Positions 1 through 7,295 of a stretch of DNA of 16,802 nucleotides are shown piece by piece (within the stretch, counting starts at the first letter, position 1; every line of letters begins with the position of its first letter). Below the pieces are notes generated by a model. The model searched no databases and was not told the DNA's origin. It worked only from the letters and a program-made list of their open reading frames with translations. This stretch comes from an uncultured Eubacteriales bacterium. Lineage in GTDB: Bacteria > Bacillota > Clostridia > Oscillospirales > Oscillospiraceae. The stretch is taken from contig UROG01000047.1 in assembly GCA_900549485.1 (NCBI GenBank), forward strand, positions 1 to 16,802, written 5' to 3'. Made by a program: the position numbers and the translations under genes.

Positions 1-24
1 GAAGAGAGATAAGCAAGCCGAGAA

Positions 25-58
25 AGCAAAAAGGACGCTTTTATGCGTCCTTTTTGCT
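25..58 (+). terminator. Intrinsic terminator of an upstream off-window gene
   Basis: A perfect 14-bp inverted repeat (25-38 with 45-58, six-base loop) has an A5 tract in its left arm and a T5 tract in its right arm, the usual form of a bidirectional intrinsic terminator. It probably ends a rightward gene beyond the left edge. It also lies about 90 bases beyond the stop of the leftward membrane-protein gene and could serve that gene too. Confidence 0.8.
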
Positions 59-148
59 ATATGGTTCAGTGGCGAATACCGGGGCAGAGATGAACATTCG
101 ACGCCGAACCGGACTTTTTAGGGGACTCGGAAAGCAACGCTTTTCGGA

Positions 149-520
149 TCAGTTTTCCTTGTTATCCGTGCCTTTTTCTTCATCGGCCGCTTTCTCGCAT
201 CCGTTTTTGCGGATGCTGCAGCAGATAACAGGCACTGCAAGCGCAAGCAATATCGATACAACTATACTTGCAGTCATTCCGGCAGATACACCGGAGTTGG
301 CATACAAGCTGGAGTAGGATGTGAGCGACGAATAAATGCGCTGCTCCGAGTAATTTCCGTAAAAGCTGAAGCATTGAATGACAAGCCCTATAATATAAAG
401 CGGAGACCACTTTTTCCCGCGCTTGCAGAGAATGATGCTGATGATCGCAAGGATCATGAAAATCAGATTATAGCCGATTGCCTCTGCAATCAGTCCCAAA
501 ATATTTCCTCCGTTTCCCAT
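149..520 (-). CDS. Small hypothetical membrane protein (three predicted helices)
   Basis: Encodes 123 residues of unrecognised family. Hydrophobic stretches lie at about residues 6-31, 40-54 and 80-102. A polar, Ser/Tyr-rich loop runs between helices two and three (about 55-80), and a short charged tail of Glu, Lys and Asp ends the protein. A basic patch (CKRGKKW) after helix one suggests that loop is cytoplasmic. The reading frame is open to 556, but an AAAGGAGG ribosome binding site eight to ten bases upstream decides for the ATG at 520. The gene stands alone, divergent from the ABC exporter genes across a 218-base spacer; a functional link to them is possible but not shown. A small 8-bp hairpin (128-146) follows the stop. 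Membrane location is confidently predicted; function is unknown. Confidence 0.7.
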   Translation of the reverse strand: MGNGGNILGLIAEAIGYNLIFMILAIISIILCKRGKKWSPLYIIGLVIQCFSFYGNYSEQRIYSSLTSYSSLYANSGVSAGMTASIVVSILLALAVPVICCSIRKNGCEKAADEEKGTDNKEN

Positions 521-647
521 AACAGAAACCTCCTTTTTCTTCTGCCCACGCGGCATATATTAACACAGATCGGGAAAAGAAGGTTTTTAGGTTTTATACA
601 CGAAAAGAATCAGCCGCACGGAATCGCTCCTGATTTCGGAAAACTTG

Positions 648-663
648 TCCGCCGTCAGGCGGA
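648..663. other. Short GC-rich inverted repeat in the divergent spacer
   Basis: TCCGCC, a four-base GTCA loop, and GGCGGA form a perfect 6-bp stem followed on the + strand by AATTTTT. It sits about 75 bases upstream of the ABC ATPase start, in the 521-738 spacer between divergent genes. It could be an operator, a small leader hairpin or a weak terminator. I could not find a convincing -35/-10 pair nearby for either gene. Confidence 0.3.
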
Positions 664-738
664 AATTTTTACACTTTATCTATTTTTTGCGCTTGAAAAA
701 GCTATATTAAGGTTCAGAATAAACATGAAGTGAACAAA

Positions 739-1443
739 ATGGATTCATTTGTCTGCTTTGATAAGGTTTGCAGAACCTACGACATGGGACAGATAAAGAT
801 CGAGGCGCTGAAAAATGCGTCCTTCAACATTCAAAAGGGCGAAATATGCGTTATAGTCGGCGCGTCCGGCGCGGGCAAAACGACGCTTCTCAACATTCTG
901 GGCGGCATGGACGTTCTCACGTCGGGACACGCCGTGATCGACGGCAGCGACATTTCGCAATACTCAAAGCGCCGCCTCACGCAGTACCGCCGTCACGACG
1001 TAGGCTTTGTCTTCCAGTTTTATAACCTTCTGCCGAATATGACTGCGCTTGAAAATGTGCAGATCGCAAGCCAGCTGTGCTCCGACCCTCTGCCCGCGGA
1101 AAAGGTTCTGACGGCCGTAGGGCTTGGGGACAGAATGTCCAACTTCCCCGCGCAGCTTTCCGGCGGCGAGCAGCAGCGCGTGGCGATAGCGCGCGCCCTT
1201 GCCAAAAACCCGAAGCTCCTGCTCTGCGACGAGCCTACCGGCGCGCTTGACTACAACACCGGCAAGCAGATACTCAAGCTCTTGCAGGATCAGTCACGCG
1301 AAAACGGCATGACTGTCGTTATAATCACGCACAATTCCGCGCTGACCGCCATGGCTGACAGGGTCATACGCCTCAAAAGCGGCGAGATCATCAGTGAAAC
1401 GACCAACGGGCATCCCACGCCGGTGGAAGAAATAGAGTGGTGA
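739..1443 (+). CDS. ABC transporter ATP-binding protein, MacB/LolD (SalX) type
   Basis: A 234-residue ATPase that powers an FtsX-type permease rather than a conventional importer or pump. All nucleotide-binding motifs are intact: Walker A GASGAGKT (residues 41-48), a Q-loop in VFQFYNLLPNMTALENV, signature LSGGEQQRVAIARAL, Walker B LLLCDEPTGALD and switch histidine VIITHN. The FYNLLP and DEPTGALD wording is characteristic of the MacB/LolD/SalX branch. Start choice: an in-frame GTG at 730 is possible, but the ATG at 739 has GAAG eight bases upstream and gives the usual length. The stop is four bases before the start of the permease gene, so the two are co-transcribed and presumably form one complex. 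The family includes antimicrobial-peptide resistance, lipoprotein-release and cell-wall-hydrolase control systems; the substrate here cannot be read from the sequence. Confidence 0.92.
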   Translation: MDSFVCFDKVCRTYDMGQIKIEALKNASFNIQKGEICVIVGASGAGKTTLLNILGGMDVLTSGHAVIDGSDISQYSKRRLTQYRRHDVGFVFQFYNLLPNMTALENVQIASQLCSDPLPAEKVLTAVGLGDRMSNFPAQLSGGEQQRVAIARALAKNPKLLLCDEPTGALDYNTGKQILKLLQDQSRENGMTVVIITHNSALTAMADRVIRLKSGEIISETTNGHPTPVEEIEW

Positions 1444-1447
1444 CGAT

Positions 1448-4261
1448 ATGCTGAAGCTGACTTTCAGAGAAATCCGCACAAGCCTTGGGCGGTTTCTGGG
1501 AATATTTGCGATCATTGCGCTGGGCGCGGGCTTTTTCTGCGGCCTGAAGCTAACAAAAACCAGCATGATCCACACGCTTGACGTTTACGCCGGCGAGCAG
1601 CATATGTTCGACTACGATCTTGTTTCGACCGTCGGCTTCGACGATGACGACGTCGCGGCGATTGAGCGGGACAGCGCCGTGAAGCTTGCCGAGGGCAGCA
1701 AGCAGGCCGACGCTATATTTGTCATGCCGAGCGGCAGCATCGTCCTGCATACGATGAGCGTGCCGGAAAAGCTCAATCTGCCGAGAGTAACGGCGGGCAG
1801 GCTTCCCGAGACGGAGGATGAGTGCGCCCTTGACGCATGGTATTTCAGCGAAGATCTGATCGGTAAGACGATAACGCTCAGCGAGGACAATGACGAGGAC
1901 GATCTTGAAAACTTCAGGCCGCGCACATTTACCGTCACCGGTCTTTGCAAATCGCCGCTTTATATAAACTATGAGCGCGGCGGCACAAGCATCGGCAGCG
2001 GCAGCGTAACCGGCTTCGCTTTCCTCACGGAGGACGCGTTCGATACGGATTACTATACGCATCTCTACCTGACGCTTGAGGGCGTTTCCGGCGAGGTCTA
2101 CTCCGACGAGTATGAGGACTTTGTGGACGCGGCGGAGGATCATATTACCGACCTCGGCAAAGAGAGGGCGGAGATACGCAGCGAAAAGCTCCGGGAGGAC
2201 GCCGAGCAGGAGCTTGCCGACGCCCGCGTGAAGCTTGACGATGCGCACAAGGAGATCGACGACGCCAAGGTCAGGATAGAAGACGGAAAAAAGGACATAG
2301 AAGACGGCAAAAAGAAAATAGAGGACGGCGAGAACGAGTATTATGACGCGGTGGACGCCTTTGCTGCGTACCGCCGGATGATGCGCGGCTTTGCCATAAG
2401 CGATAATACAAACGATTTCAACAAAAAGCAGGCGGAGCTTGACGACGCATGGGAGGAGATCGTCGAACACAAGCAGGAGCTTGCCGACGCGGAGCAGGAT
2501 CTGAAGGATGGGGAGCAGGATCTGAAGGACGCGGAGAAAAAGCTTGCCGACGCGGAGCAGGACTACGCCGACGGAGAGAAGAAGCTTGACGATCTGGATG
2601 ACCCCGACTGCTATGTGCTTGACCGCAGTACAAACGTGGGCTATGTATGCTTTGAAAGCGATTCCGAGATAGTCCACGGCGTATCCAAGGTATTCCCGGT
2701 GTTCTTCTTCCTCGTGGCGGCGCTTGTGTGCATCACGACGATGACGCGCATGGTGGATGAGCAGCGCACACAGCTCGGCGTACTCAAGGCAATGGGCTAT
2801 TCCGACGGCGCGATAATGAGCAAGTTCCTGCTGTACTCGGCGCTTGCCTCGGTGCTGGGCTGCGCGGGCGGCATCGCGCTGGGCGCGTGGGCAATGCCGA
2901 AGCTTATATGGCAGGCGTACAATATAATGTACGGCTTTGCCGATATCATAAACGCTTTCGACTGGAAGCTTGCGATAGCCTCCTCCGCGGCGTACCTCGT
3001 ATGCTCGCTGTTTGCGACATGGCTTGCCTGCCGCAGTGAGCTTGCGGAGTCGGCGGCGTCCCTCATTCGCCCCCGCGCCCCGAAAGCGGGCAAGAGAGTG
3101 CTGCTTGAACACGTGGGCTTTATCTGGAAGCGCATACCGTTTTTGCGCAAGGTGTCGATAAGAAACGTACTGCGCTACAAGCAGAGAATGATGATAATGA
3201 TCCTCGGCATAGGCGGGTGTACCGCGCTGCTGCTGACCGGCTACGGAATACGCGACTCGATACAGAATGTCGTCTCCTACCAGTATGACGAGATCTCCGA
3301 TTACGACTGCTCGGTGAACTTCAAGGACGATATGACGCCCGAGATGCGCGCCGCCTTCCGCGGCAGGCACGGCGGCGTTATTTCGGACAGCGTGTTCCTG
3401 CACGACACGGTCAAGGACTGCTCCTCCGACACGGTCACGAAGACCGCGCATATCATTGTCACTGAAAATGATACGGCGGGCGATTATATGCTGCTCAAGG
3501 ACGGCGGCGCGACGGTTGAATATCCCGGCAGGGACGAATGTGTGATAAGCGTGGGGCTTTCAGAGGCTCTCGGCATAGGCAAAGGAGACACGCTGCGCGT
3601 ATACGACGATGAAACCGGCGAGATGAATCTGAAAATCACGGGCGTTTTCAACAACTACGTCTACAACTACGTCTTCGTTACGAACGAGACCTTTACCGCC
3701 CAGACCGGCGCTGCGCCGGAGATGAAGTGCGCATGGCTGCGCTTCGGGGCGGATAAGGACGCCCACGCCGCAGGCGCTGAGATCAACGGCGACGACGAGG
3801 TCGCAAGCACTCAGCTCACCGTCGATCTTGAGAATCGTATGAGTACAATGATGAGCTCGCTTGACTACATTGTGGTCGTTGTCGTGGTAAGCGCGGGCGC
3901 GCTTGCGTTCATAGTGCTCTGCTCACTGACCAATATATCCATAACCGAACGCCTGCGCGAGATCGCCACGGTCAAGGTTCTGGGCTTCTACGACAGGGAG
4001 ACGGCAAGCTACGTTTTCCGCGAGAACAACGCCCTCACGGTCATCGGTTCGCTTGTCGGCATACCGATGGGCTACGCGCTGCACCGGTTCGTTATGGAGC
4101 AGATACGCATTGATCTTGTGCATTTCGACGCACGTATCCTCCCGACAAGCATAATCACCTGCGTGGCGCTGACGCTTCTGTTTGCGCTGATAGTCAACCT
4201 CGCAATGAAGCCGAAGCTCAGAAGGATAGACATGGCGCAGGCGCTCAAGTCAATAGAATAA
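1448..4261 (+). CDS. FtsX-family ABC transporter permease with extracellular coiled coil
   Basis: A 937-residue membrane partner of the preceding ATPase. Predicted order: one N-terminal helix (about 15-34); a large extracellular region (about 35-412); three helices (about 413-432, 457-480 and 503-525), forming the first FtsX module with the conserved MVDEQRTQLGVLKAMGY motif; a linker and another helix (about 580-600); a second extracellular domain; then three C-terminal helices (about 806-830, 859-880 and 896-920) with ITERLREIATVKVLGF, the matching motif of the second module. Residues about 245-305 and 330-387 form Asp/Glu/Lys-rich seven-residue repeats, an evident coiled coil outside the membrane. 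Such long-coil permeases occur in Bacillota and are thought to transmit ATPase motion to extracellular partners instead of moving a solute. That role is inferred; substrate or partner is unknown. Confidence 0.9.
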   Translation: MLKLTFREIRTSLGRFLGIFAIIALGAGFFCGLKLTKTSMIHTLDVYAGEQHMFDYDLVSTVGFDDDDVAAIERDSAVKLAEGSKQADAIFVMPSGSIVLHTMSVPEKLNLPRVTAGRLPETEDECALDAWYFSEDLIGKTITLSEDNDEDDLENFRPRTFTVTGLCKSPLYINYERGGTSIGSGSVTGFAFLTEDAFDTDYYTHLYLTLEGVSGEVYSDEYEDFVDAAEDHITDLGKERAEIRSEKLREDAEQELADARVKLDDAHKEIDDAKVRIEDGKKDIEDGKKKIEDGENEYYDAVDAFAAYRRMMRGFAISDNTNDFNKKQAELDDAWEEIVEHKQELADAEQDLKDGEQDLKDAEKKLADAEQDYADGEKKLDDLDDPDCYVLDRSTNVGYVCFESDSEIVHGVSKVFPVFFFLVAALVCITTMTRMVDEQRTQLGVLKAMGYSDGAIMSKFLLYSALASVLGCAGGIALGAWAMPKLIWQAYNIMYGFADIINAFDWKLAIASSAAYLVCSLFATWLACRSELAESAASLIRPRAPKAGKRVLLEHVGFIWKRIPFLRKVSIRNVLRYKQRMMIMILGIGGCTALLLTGYGIRDSIQNVVSYQYDEISDYDCSVNFKDDMTPEMRAAFRGRHGGVISDSVFLHDTVKDCSSDTVTKTAHIIVTENDTAGDYMLLKDGGATVEYPGRDECVISVGLSEALGIGKGDTLRVYDDETGEMNLKITGVFNNYVYNYVFVTNETFTAQTGAAPEMKCAWLRFGADKDAHAAGAEINGDDEVASTQLTVDLENRMSTMMSSLDYIVVVVVVSAGALAFIVLCSLTNISITERLREIATVKVLGFYDRETASYVFRENNALTVIGSLVGIPMGYALHRFVMEQIRIDLVHFDARILPTSIITCVALTLLFALIVNLAMKPKLRRIDMAQALKSIE
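2206..2590 (+). repeat. 21-base tandem repeats encoding heptads inside the permease gene
   Basis: Two blocks (about 2206-2340 and 2440-2590) encode seven-residue units of the pattern x-D-A/G-E/K-x-x-L/I. In the second block five consecutive units read ADAEQDL, KDGEQDL, KDAEKKL, ADAEQDY and ADGEKKL. DNA identity exceeds what the protein pattern needs. A 22-base stretch beginning AGCTTGCCGACGC at 2478 recurs exactly 63 bases (three units) later, and an 18-base stretch at 2206 recurs at 2473. This points to recent unit duplication, so coil length may vary between strains. Confidence 0.75.
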
Positions 4262-4271
4262 AAAACTTTAC

Positions 4272-4352
4272 TTGACAAAGAACCTCAATAAGATCCTTTG
4301 TCATGCTGAACAGGGGCTTTGCAATTTGCAAAACCCCTATTGAGACTGTCAA
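4272..4352. other. Nested inverted-repeat element after the exporter operon
   Basis: TTGACA (4272-4277) pairs with TGTCAA (4347-4352). Inside it CTCAAT (4284-4289) pairs with ATTGAG (4339-4344). The core is GGGGCTTTGC with GCAAAACCCC (4313-4337, one mismatch). A competing 8-bp stem, TGACAAAG (4273-4280) with CTTTGTCA (4296-4303), uses part of the outer arm. The whole lies just after the permease stop. It may be a terminator or attenuator-like fold, or the remnant of a small palindromic mobile repeat; no transposase is nearby. Confidence 0.45.
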
Positions 4353-4399
4353 AAAACTATGCACCAAAGCCGGATAATAGAGCAGCAGGGGAGCTTGAG

Positions 4400-4445
4400 G
4401 GGGCAGCGGCAAAATACACATTTGCCGCTGCCCCTGTCATTTTTT
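4400..4445 (+). terminator. Intrinsic terminator between convergent genes
   Basis: A perfect 14-bp stem (4400-4413 with 4421-4434, seven-base loop) is followed after five bases by T6. On the + strand this is a textbook intrinsic terminator for the exporter genes, although it lies about 140 bases after the permease stop. On the - strand the same stem sits 20 bases past the dehydrogenase stop but has no downstream T tract, so it would terminate that gene less well. Confidence 0.75.
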
Positions 4446-4453
4446 GACCTTTA

Positions 4454-5815
4454 TCAGCCGAAGGCTGCGTCGGCGACCTCGCCGAGTACGCCGAGATCCC
4501 AATAAAGCCTTGTGCTGACGTATTTGTCGCGTATGTCCTTGCTCATCGCAAAGCATTTTTTTACGTCCTGCGCGTCATAGCCTATGCACTGCGCGGAAAC
4601 CGGCATGCCGAGTGAAAGCATGAGCTTTTCCACGCTCTCAGAGGATGGAAGCGCGTCGATAACGGCGCATATCGCATCCCAGTTTTCCCCAATGACCGCA
4701 AGGCGCTTTTCGTGCTTCTGCTTATCGTATTTCCGCTCCCGCCGTTCGCCCTCGATCATTGCTTCCGCCCCAACGCCTATGAAGCGGCGAAGCTCACCGT
4801 TCCAATCGCCGTCGGAAAAGCCCTGCACGAATGCAAGCGCCTTTTCCCTGTCGGGCTGAGGCAGGAGCTTTCTGAACGCCTCAAAGCCGCGCAGCGTATA
4901 GAGTGTGCCGATGCCCGCCTGCGTTCCGTGCAGAGCGCTCTTCGCCTCGGGAAATGCAAGAGCGCGCATATCCCATATGTGCGAAAAATAATGCTCGGTG
5001 CCGGAGGCGGGGCGGGAAAGCCCCGCGTAATTCATGGCCGCGCCCGCAAGTATAAGCCCCTGCATCACTGCGCGCACCGCTTCTCCGTCGCGCCGCAGAA
5101 GCGCGGGGGCCTTTTCGATAACGCCGCGCACCGCCTTATCCGTGAGCGCGGCGACGGCCGGACAATAGTATTCGCCGACGATGATCTGTGCAAGCTTCCA
5201 CTCCGAAAGGCTTGTGAGCTTTGCCAGCATATCCCCGACACCCGCCCGCAGAAGCTCCATCGGCGCATTGCGGAGAATATCCAGATCGCCGATGACGCCC
5301 CACGGCGCTTTCGAGGGCAGAGAGACCTTGAGAGAATCGACGTCCATGGACGAGGTTGCGGAGACAAAGCCGTCCATCGACGGCGCCGTGGCGACGATGA
5401 TATACTCTCTGCCGGTTGCACGCGCAAGTATCTTGCCCGTGTCGTTGATAACGCCGGAGCCTATGCCGACGATCGCGTCGCAGGAATAGTCAAAATGCAT
5501 CACCGCGCTCCCGACCGTTTCTTCCGTGGGACGAACAGGGGAAACCGGGAACACGTACTTTCCATACTCAATGCCCGCCGCGTCCAGAACATCCGTCACG
5601 CTTTTACCGGCGGCGGCAAAGGTGTCGTGTCCGGAGAGGATAAAGGGTTTTGCGCTCCCTATGGCGGCAAGATACTCCGGCAGGGCGCGCACCGCTCCGT
5701 AGTCCACCGTTACGCGTGACACGCCCTGCGTGTGGCGCCTGCCGCATTCACAGTCAAACGCGCCGAGCGCAAGCAGCTCCTCAAAGCCGAGATCCAGTAT
5801 TTCGTCAACTGTCAT
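4454..5815 (-). CDS. egsA: sn-glycerol-1-phosphate dehydrogenase (AraM/EgsA type)
   Basis: Predicted cytoplasmic NAD(P)H-dependent, metal-containing enzyme that reduces dihydroxyacetone phosphate to sn-glycerol-1-phosphate. The 453 residues carry the family marks in order: a CECGRRHT motif near residues 22-29; the nucleotide-binding GIGSGVINDTGK (117-128); ATAPSMDGFVSATSSM (142-157); and the three expected metal ligands D195 in GVGDMLAKLTS, H275 in SGTEHYFSH and H296 in ALHGTQAG. It is longer than Bacillus AraM (about 390 residues), mainly at the C-terminus. An AAGGGAG ribosome binding site lies seven to nine bases before the ATG. The gene stands alone, transcribed toward the exporter operon. 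In Bacillota, relatives often sit in arabinose or other sugar operons; here dihydroxyacetone phosphate is also a product of the nearby rhamnose pathway, which makes a link plausible but unproven. The enzyme family is well supported; the physiological role is not. Confidence 0.9.
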   Translation of the reverse strand: MTVDEILDLGFEELLALGAFDCECGRRHTQGVSRVTVDYGAVRALPEYLAAIGSAKPFILSGHDTFAAAGKSVTDVLDAAGIEYGKYVFPVSPVRPTEETVGSAVMHFDYSCDAIVGIGSGVINDTGKILARATGREYIIVATAPSMDGFVSATSSMDVDSLKVSLPSKAPWGVIGDLDILRNAPMELLRAGVGDMLAKLTSLSEWKLAQIIVGEYYCPAVAALTDKAVRGVIEKAPALLRRDGEAVRAVMQGLILAGAAMNYAGLSRPASGTEHYFSHIWDMRALAFPEAKSALHGTQAGIGTLYTLRGFEAFRKLLPQPDREKALAFVQGFSDGDWNGELRRFIGVGAEAMIEGERRERKYDKQKHEKRLAVIGENWDAICAVIDALPSSESVEKLMLSLGMPVSAQCIGYDAQDVKKCFAMSKDIRDKYVSTRLYWDLGVLGEVADAAFG

Positions 5816-5871
5816 ATCCGTCTCCCTTTCAGAAAATATTATTTATATGGTAACATCTTTATATCGGATAT

Positions 5872-5890
5872 GTCAAACGTTTGGTTTGAC
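5872..5890. promoter_or_regulatory. Operator-like palindrome upstream of the G1P dehydrogenase gene
   Basis: GTCAAAC, a five-base centre, and GTTTGAC form a perfect 7-bp inverted repeat with an AAACGTTT core, 57 bases upstream of the dehydrogenase start. On the - strand a TTGACA (-35-like) hexamer overlaps the proximal arm, so a bound repressor would block it. I see no good -10 at 17-base spacing, so the promoter is uncertain. The shape fits a LacI- or GntR-type operator. It resembles a cre site in the centre only. Confidence 0.45.
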
Positions 5891-6057
5891 GGAAGTGCAA
5901 AAATGTGCCATACTTGTGCAAATGCTGAAAATACGCCGGAAAAAACGCGGAAAAAAGAGAAAGCGCAACCGCCGGTTGACAGATTTCAAAGCCCGTTTGG
6001 TGGAACGCAACCGCAAAAAACGGTATTATCTGACCACCAAGACAGGAGGAAAGAAAA

Positions 6058-6198
6058 ATGATATCGGCAGACAAAATCGTTGAAGAAAGAAAAAGACTTA
6101 ATCTCTCCCAGGAGGAGCTTGCGGAAAAACTGTCCGTATCGCGGCGGGCGGTGTCAAAGTGGGAAAGCTCGCAGTCGCCCCCCGATCTGCAAAAGATC
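6058..6198 (+). pseudogene. Truncated XRE-family HTH regulator (N-terminal fragment)
   Basis: A strong AGGAGG site precedes the ATG by about ten bases. Residues 1-47 are a near-consensus XRE (HTH_3) DNA-binding domain, including LSQEELAEKLSVSRRAVSKW and the PDLQKI that in intact relatives leads into the last HTH helix and a C-terminal domain. Similarity stops there, at the left arm of a terminator hairpin. The frame stays open to 6612, but the remaining residues run through the hairpin and antisense to the AraC-family gene, and look like no protein. I therefore read it as a deletion remnant. The alternative is a real, very short HTH peptide ending in unrelated residues. With its ribosome binding site and HTH intact, a translated product remains possible. 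Confidence 0.6.
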
Positions 6199-6200
6199 AT

Positions 6201-6246
6201 TGCAAGGAACCGTGCGGATTTTACGTTCTGCGCGGTTCCTTTTGCA
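6201..6246. terminator. Terminator between the XRE remnant and the AraC-family gene
   Basis: AAGGAACCGTGC (6204-6215) pairs with GCGCGGTTCCTT (6230-6241): twelve bp with one G-T pair and a 14-base loop. An outer TGC/GCA pairs beyond a two-base bulge. T4 follows on the + strand. It lies 34 bases past the stop of the leftward AraC-family gene, so it most likely serves that gene, and the XRE fragment from the other side. Confidence 0.65.
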
Positions 6247-6279
6247 TATACTTACATGGACAGGCGCGGTGCGCGGCGA

Positions 6280-7188
6280 TCAGCCGAGAATGCTGTGGGA
6301 GCCCTTCACGCTTGCGACGATGGGCCAGAGCTTGCGGTATTCCTGCGGCGTAAGAGCCTCCTGCGCCTTGAAAAGACGGGTGAAATAGCTGATGTTTTCA
6401 ATGCCGCACTGCTCGGATATCTCCCCGATGGACATATGCGTCGTGCGCATAAGCTCCTTTGCGTGGGTCATACGCAGATATATGAGGTACTCCGTGGGCG
6501 ACTGCCCGAAGTAGCGCTTGAACTGCTTCTGAAGATAGCACGGATTCATGGAAAAAAGCGTGCCGAGACCGTCAAGCGTGATCTTACAGCGGAAATTTTC
6601 CTCCAGATATAGCTGCACGCTGCGCAGCACCTCCGGAACGTCCGCCCCTCTGCGGCTGCCCGCGGCGCAGAGTATGCATTCCTCTAAAAGCCGGCCGAGA
6701 AGCGTAGCGGCGCGTATGTCAAGCTCCTGCTGGCTCATTCTGTCCGGGTCAAGGTCGAGCAGCGAGTGCATGAACGGGTATGCGGGCGAACCGACAGGCA
6801 GACTGCCGAGGGGCTTGCCGCCGTTGTTGGCAAGGAACAGCTCATAGTAATATTTCGCCGCAGCGCCGTAAAAATGCACCCACAGCACATGCCAATCCTC
6901 GCCGGAGGTGCGGTAGTCGTGCCATTTGCGGCAGTCTATCCAATAAAATTTGCCCACGGGGACGAGATATTCGCCGCCCTCATAGCGCAGTATGCCGCAG
7001 CCGGACACGGTGATCTTGATGAGGTACGAGTCAAAGCCTTCCCGCGTGGTAAAATATTTTTTCCCCGCGATAAAGTCGCCGACCTCCTGCATATAGAGAA
7101 GATTCGCTTTCGCGTTCATCGTTGCGGAGATCATGTTCCAGCGTGAGCGGGGGTCAAGATCCAGCTCGTATTTCAGGCTCTTTTCCAT
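6280..7188 (-). CDS. AraC-family transcriptional regulator, likely of the rhamnose cluster
   Basis: A 302-residue cytoplasmic sugar-responsive activator. The N-terminal half (about 20-165) has the look of an AraC_binding cupin: GCGILRYEGGEYLVPVGKFY followed by HDYRTSGEDWHVLWVHF. The C-terminal 100 residues are a double HTH of the AraC class, with ITLDGLGTLFSMNPCYLQK as the first motif and MSIGEISEQCGIENISYF followed by LTPQEYRKL as the second. The frame is open to 7233, but an AAAGGAG site eight bases upstream of the ATG at 7188 fixes the start. The gene is divergent from the rhamnose transport and catabolic genes, the usual arrangement for a pathway-specific regulator of this family. It has its own good promoter (7267-7295). 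The rhamnose link is by context; the family assignment is secure. Confidence 0.9.
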   Translation of the reverse strand: MEKSLKYELDLDPRSRWNMISATMNAKANLLYMQEVGDFIAGKKYFTTREGFDSYLIKITVSGCGILRYEGGEYLVPVGKFYWIDCRKWHDYRTSGEDWHVLWVHFYGAAAKYYYELFLANNGGKPLGSLPVGSPAYPFMHSLLDLDPDRMSQQELDIRAATLLGRLLEECILCAAGSRRGADVPEVLRSVQLYLEENFRCKITLDGLGTLFSMNPCYLQKQFKRYFGQSPTEYLIYLRMTHAKELMRTTHMSIGEISEQCGIENISYFTRLFKAQEALTPQEYRKLWPIVASVKGSHSILG

Positions 7189-7266
7189 CCGTATGCTCCT
7201 TTCTGATGTCAAGATAGTGCAAAAAATCCGCAAGAAAGTTCATCGCATAGTATGAAGAATAATGTT

Positions 7267-7295
7267 ATTATACAAAATGACAGGCAGCAATGCAA
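7267..7295 (-). promoter_or_regulatory. Sigma-A promoter of the AraC-family regulator gene
   Basis: Read on the - strand, TTGCAT (7290-7295), a 17-base spacer, and a perfect TATAAT (7267-7272) form a vegetative promoter. Transcription would begin near 7260, giving a leader of about 70 bases before the regulator's ATG. Confidence 0.6.

Noticed and set aside
128..146. An 8-bp hairpin after the small membrane-protein gene as its terminator
   Set aside because: It has a G-T pair, a three-base loop and no T tract in the direction of transcription.
1550..3451. A 633-residue open frame antisense to the permease gene
   Set aside because: It lies wholly within the permease gene, has low-complexity Leu/Val/Arg composition typical of a reverse-frame shadow of Asp/Glu/Lys repeats, and has no plausible domain.
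4712..5719. A 335-residue open frame opposite the G1P dehydrogenase gene
   Set aside because: Arg-rich shadow; the reverse strand carries every dehydrogenase motif.
5922..6083. A very basic 53-residue ORF upstream of the XRE fragment
   Set aside because: No ribosome binding site, composition follows from A/G-rich DNA, and it overlaps the well-supported XRE start.
6199..6612. The C-terminal part of the open frame starting at 6058 as a real protein domain
   Set aside because: It reads through a terminator hairpin and antisense to the conserved AraC-family HTH region, with no recognisable sequence.
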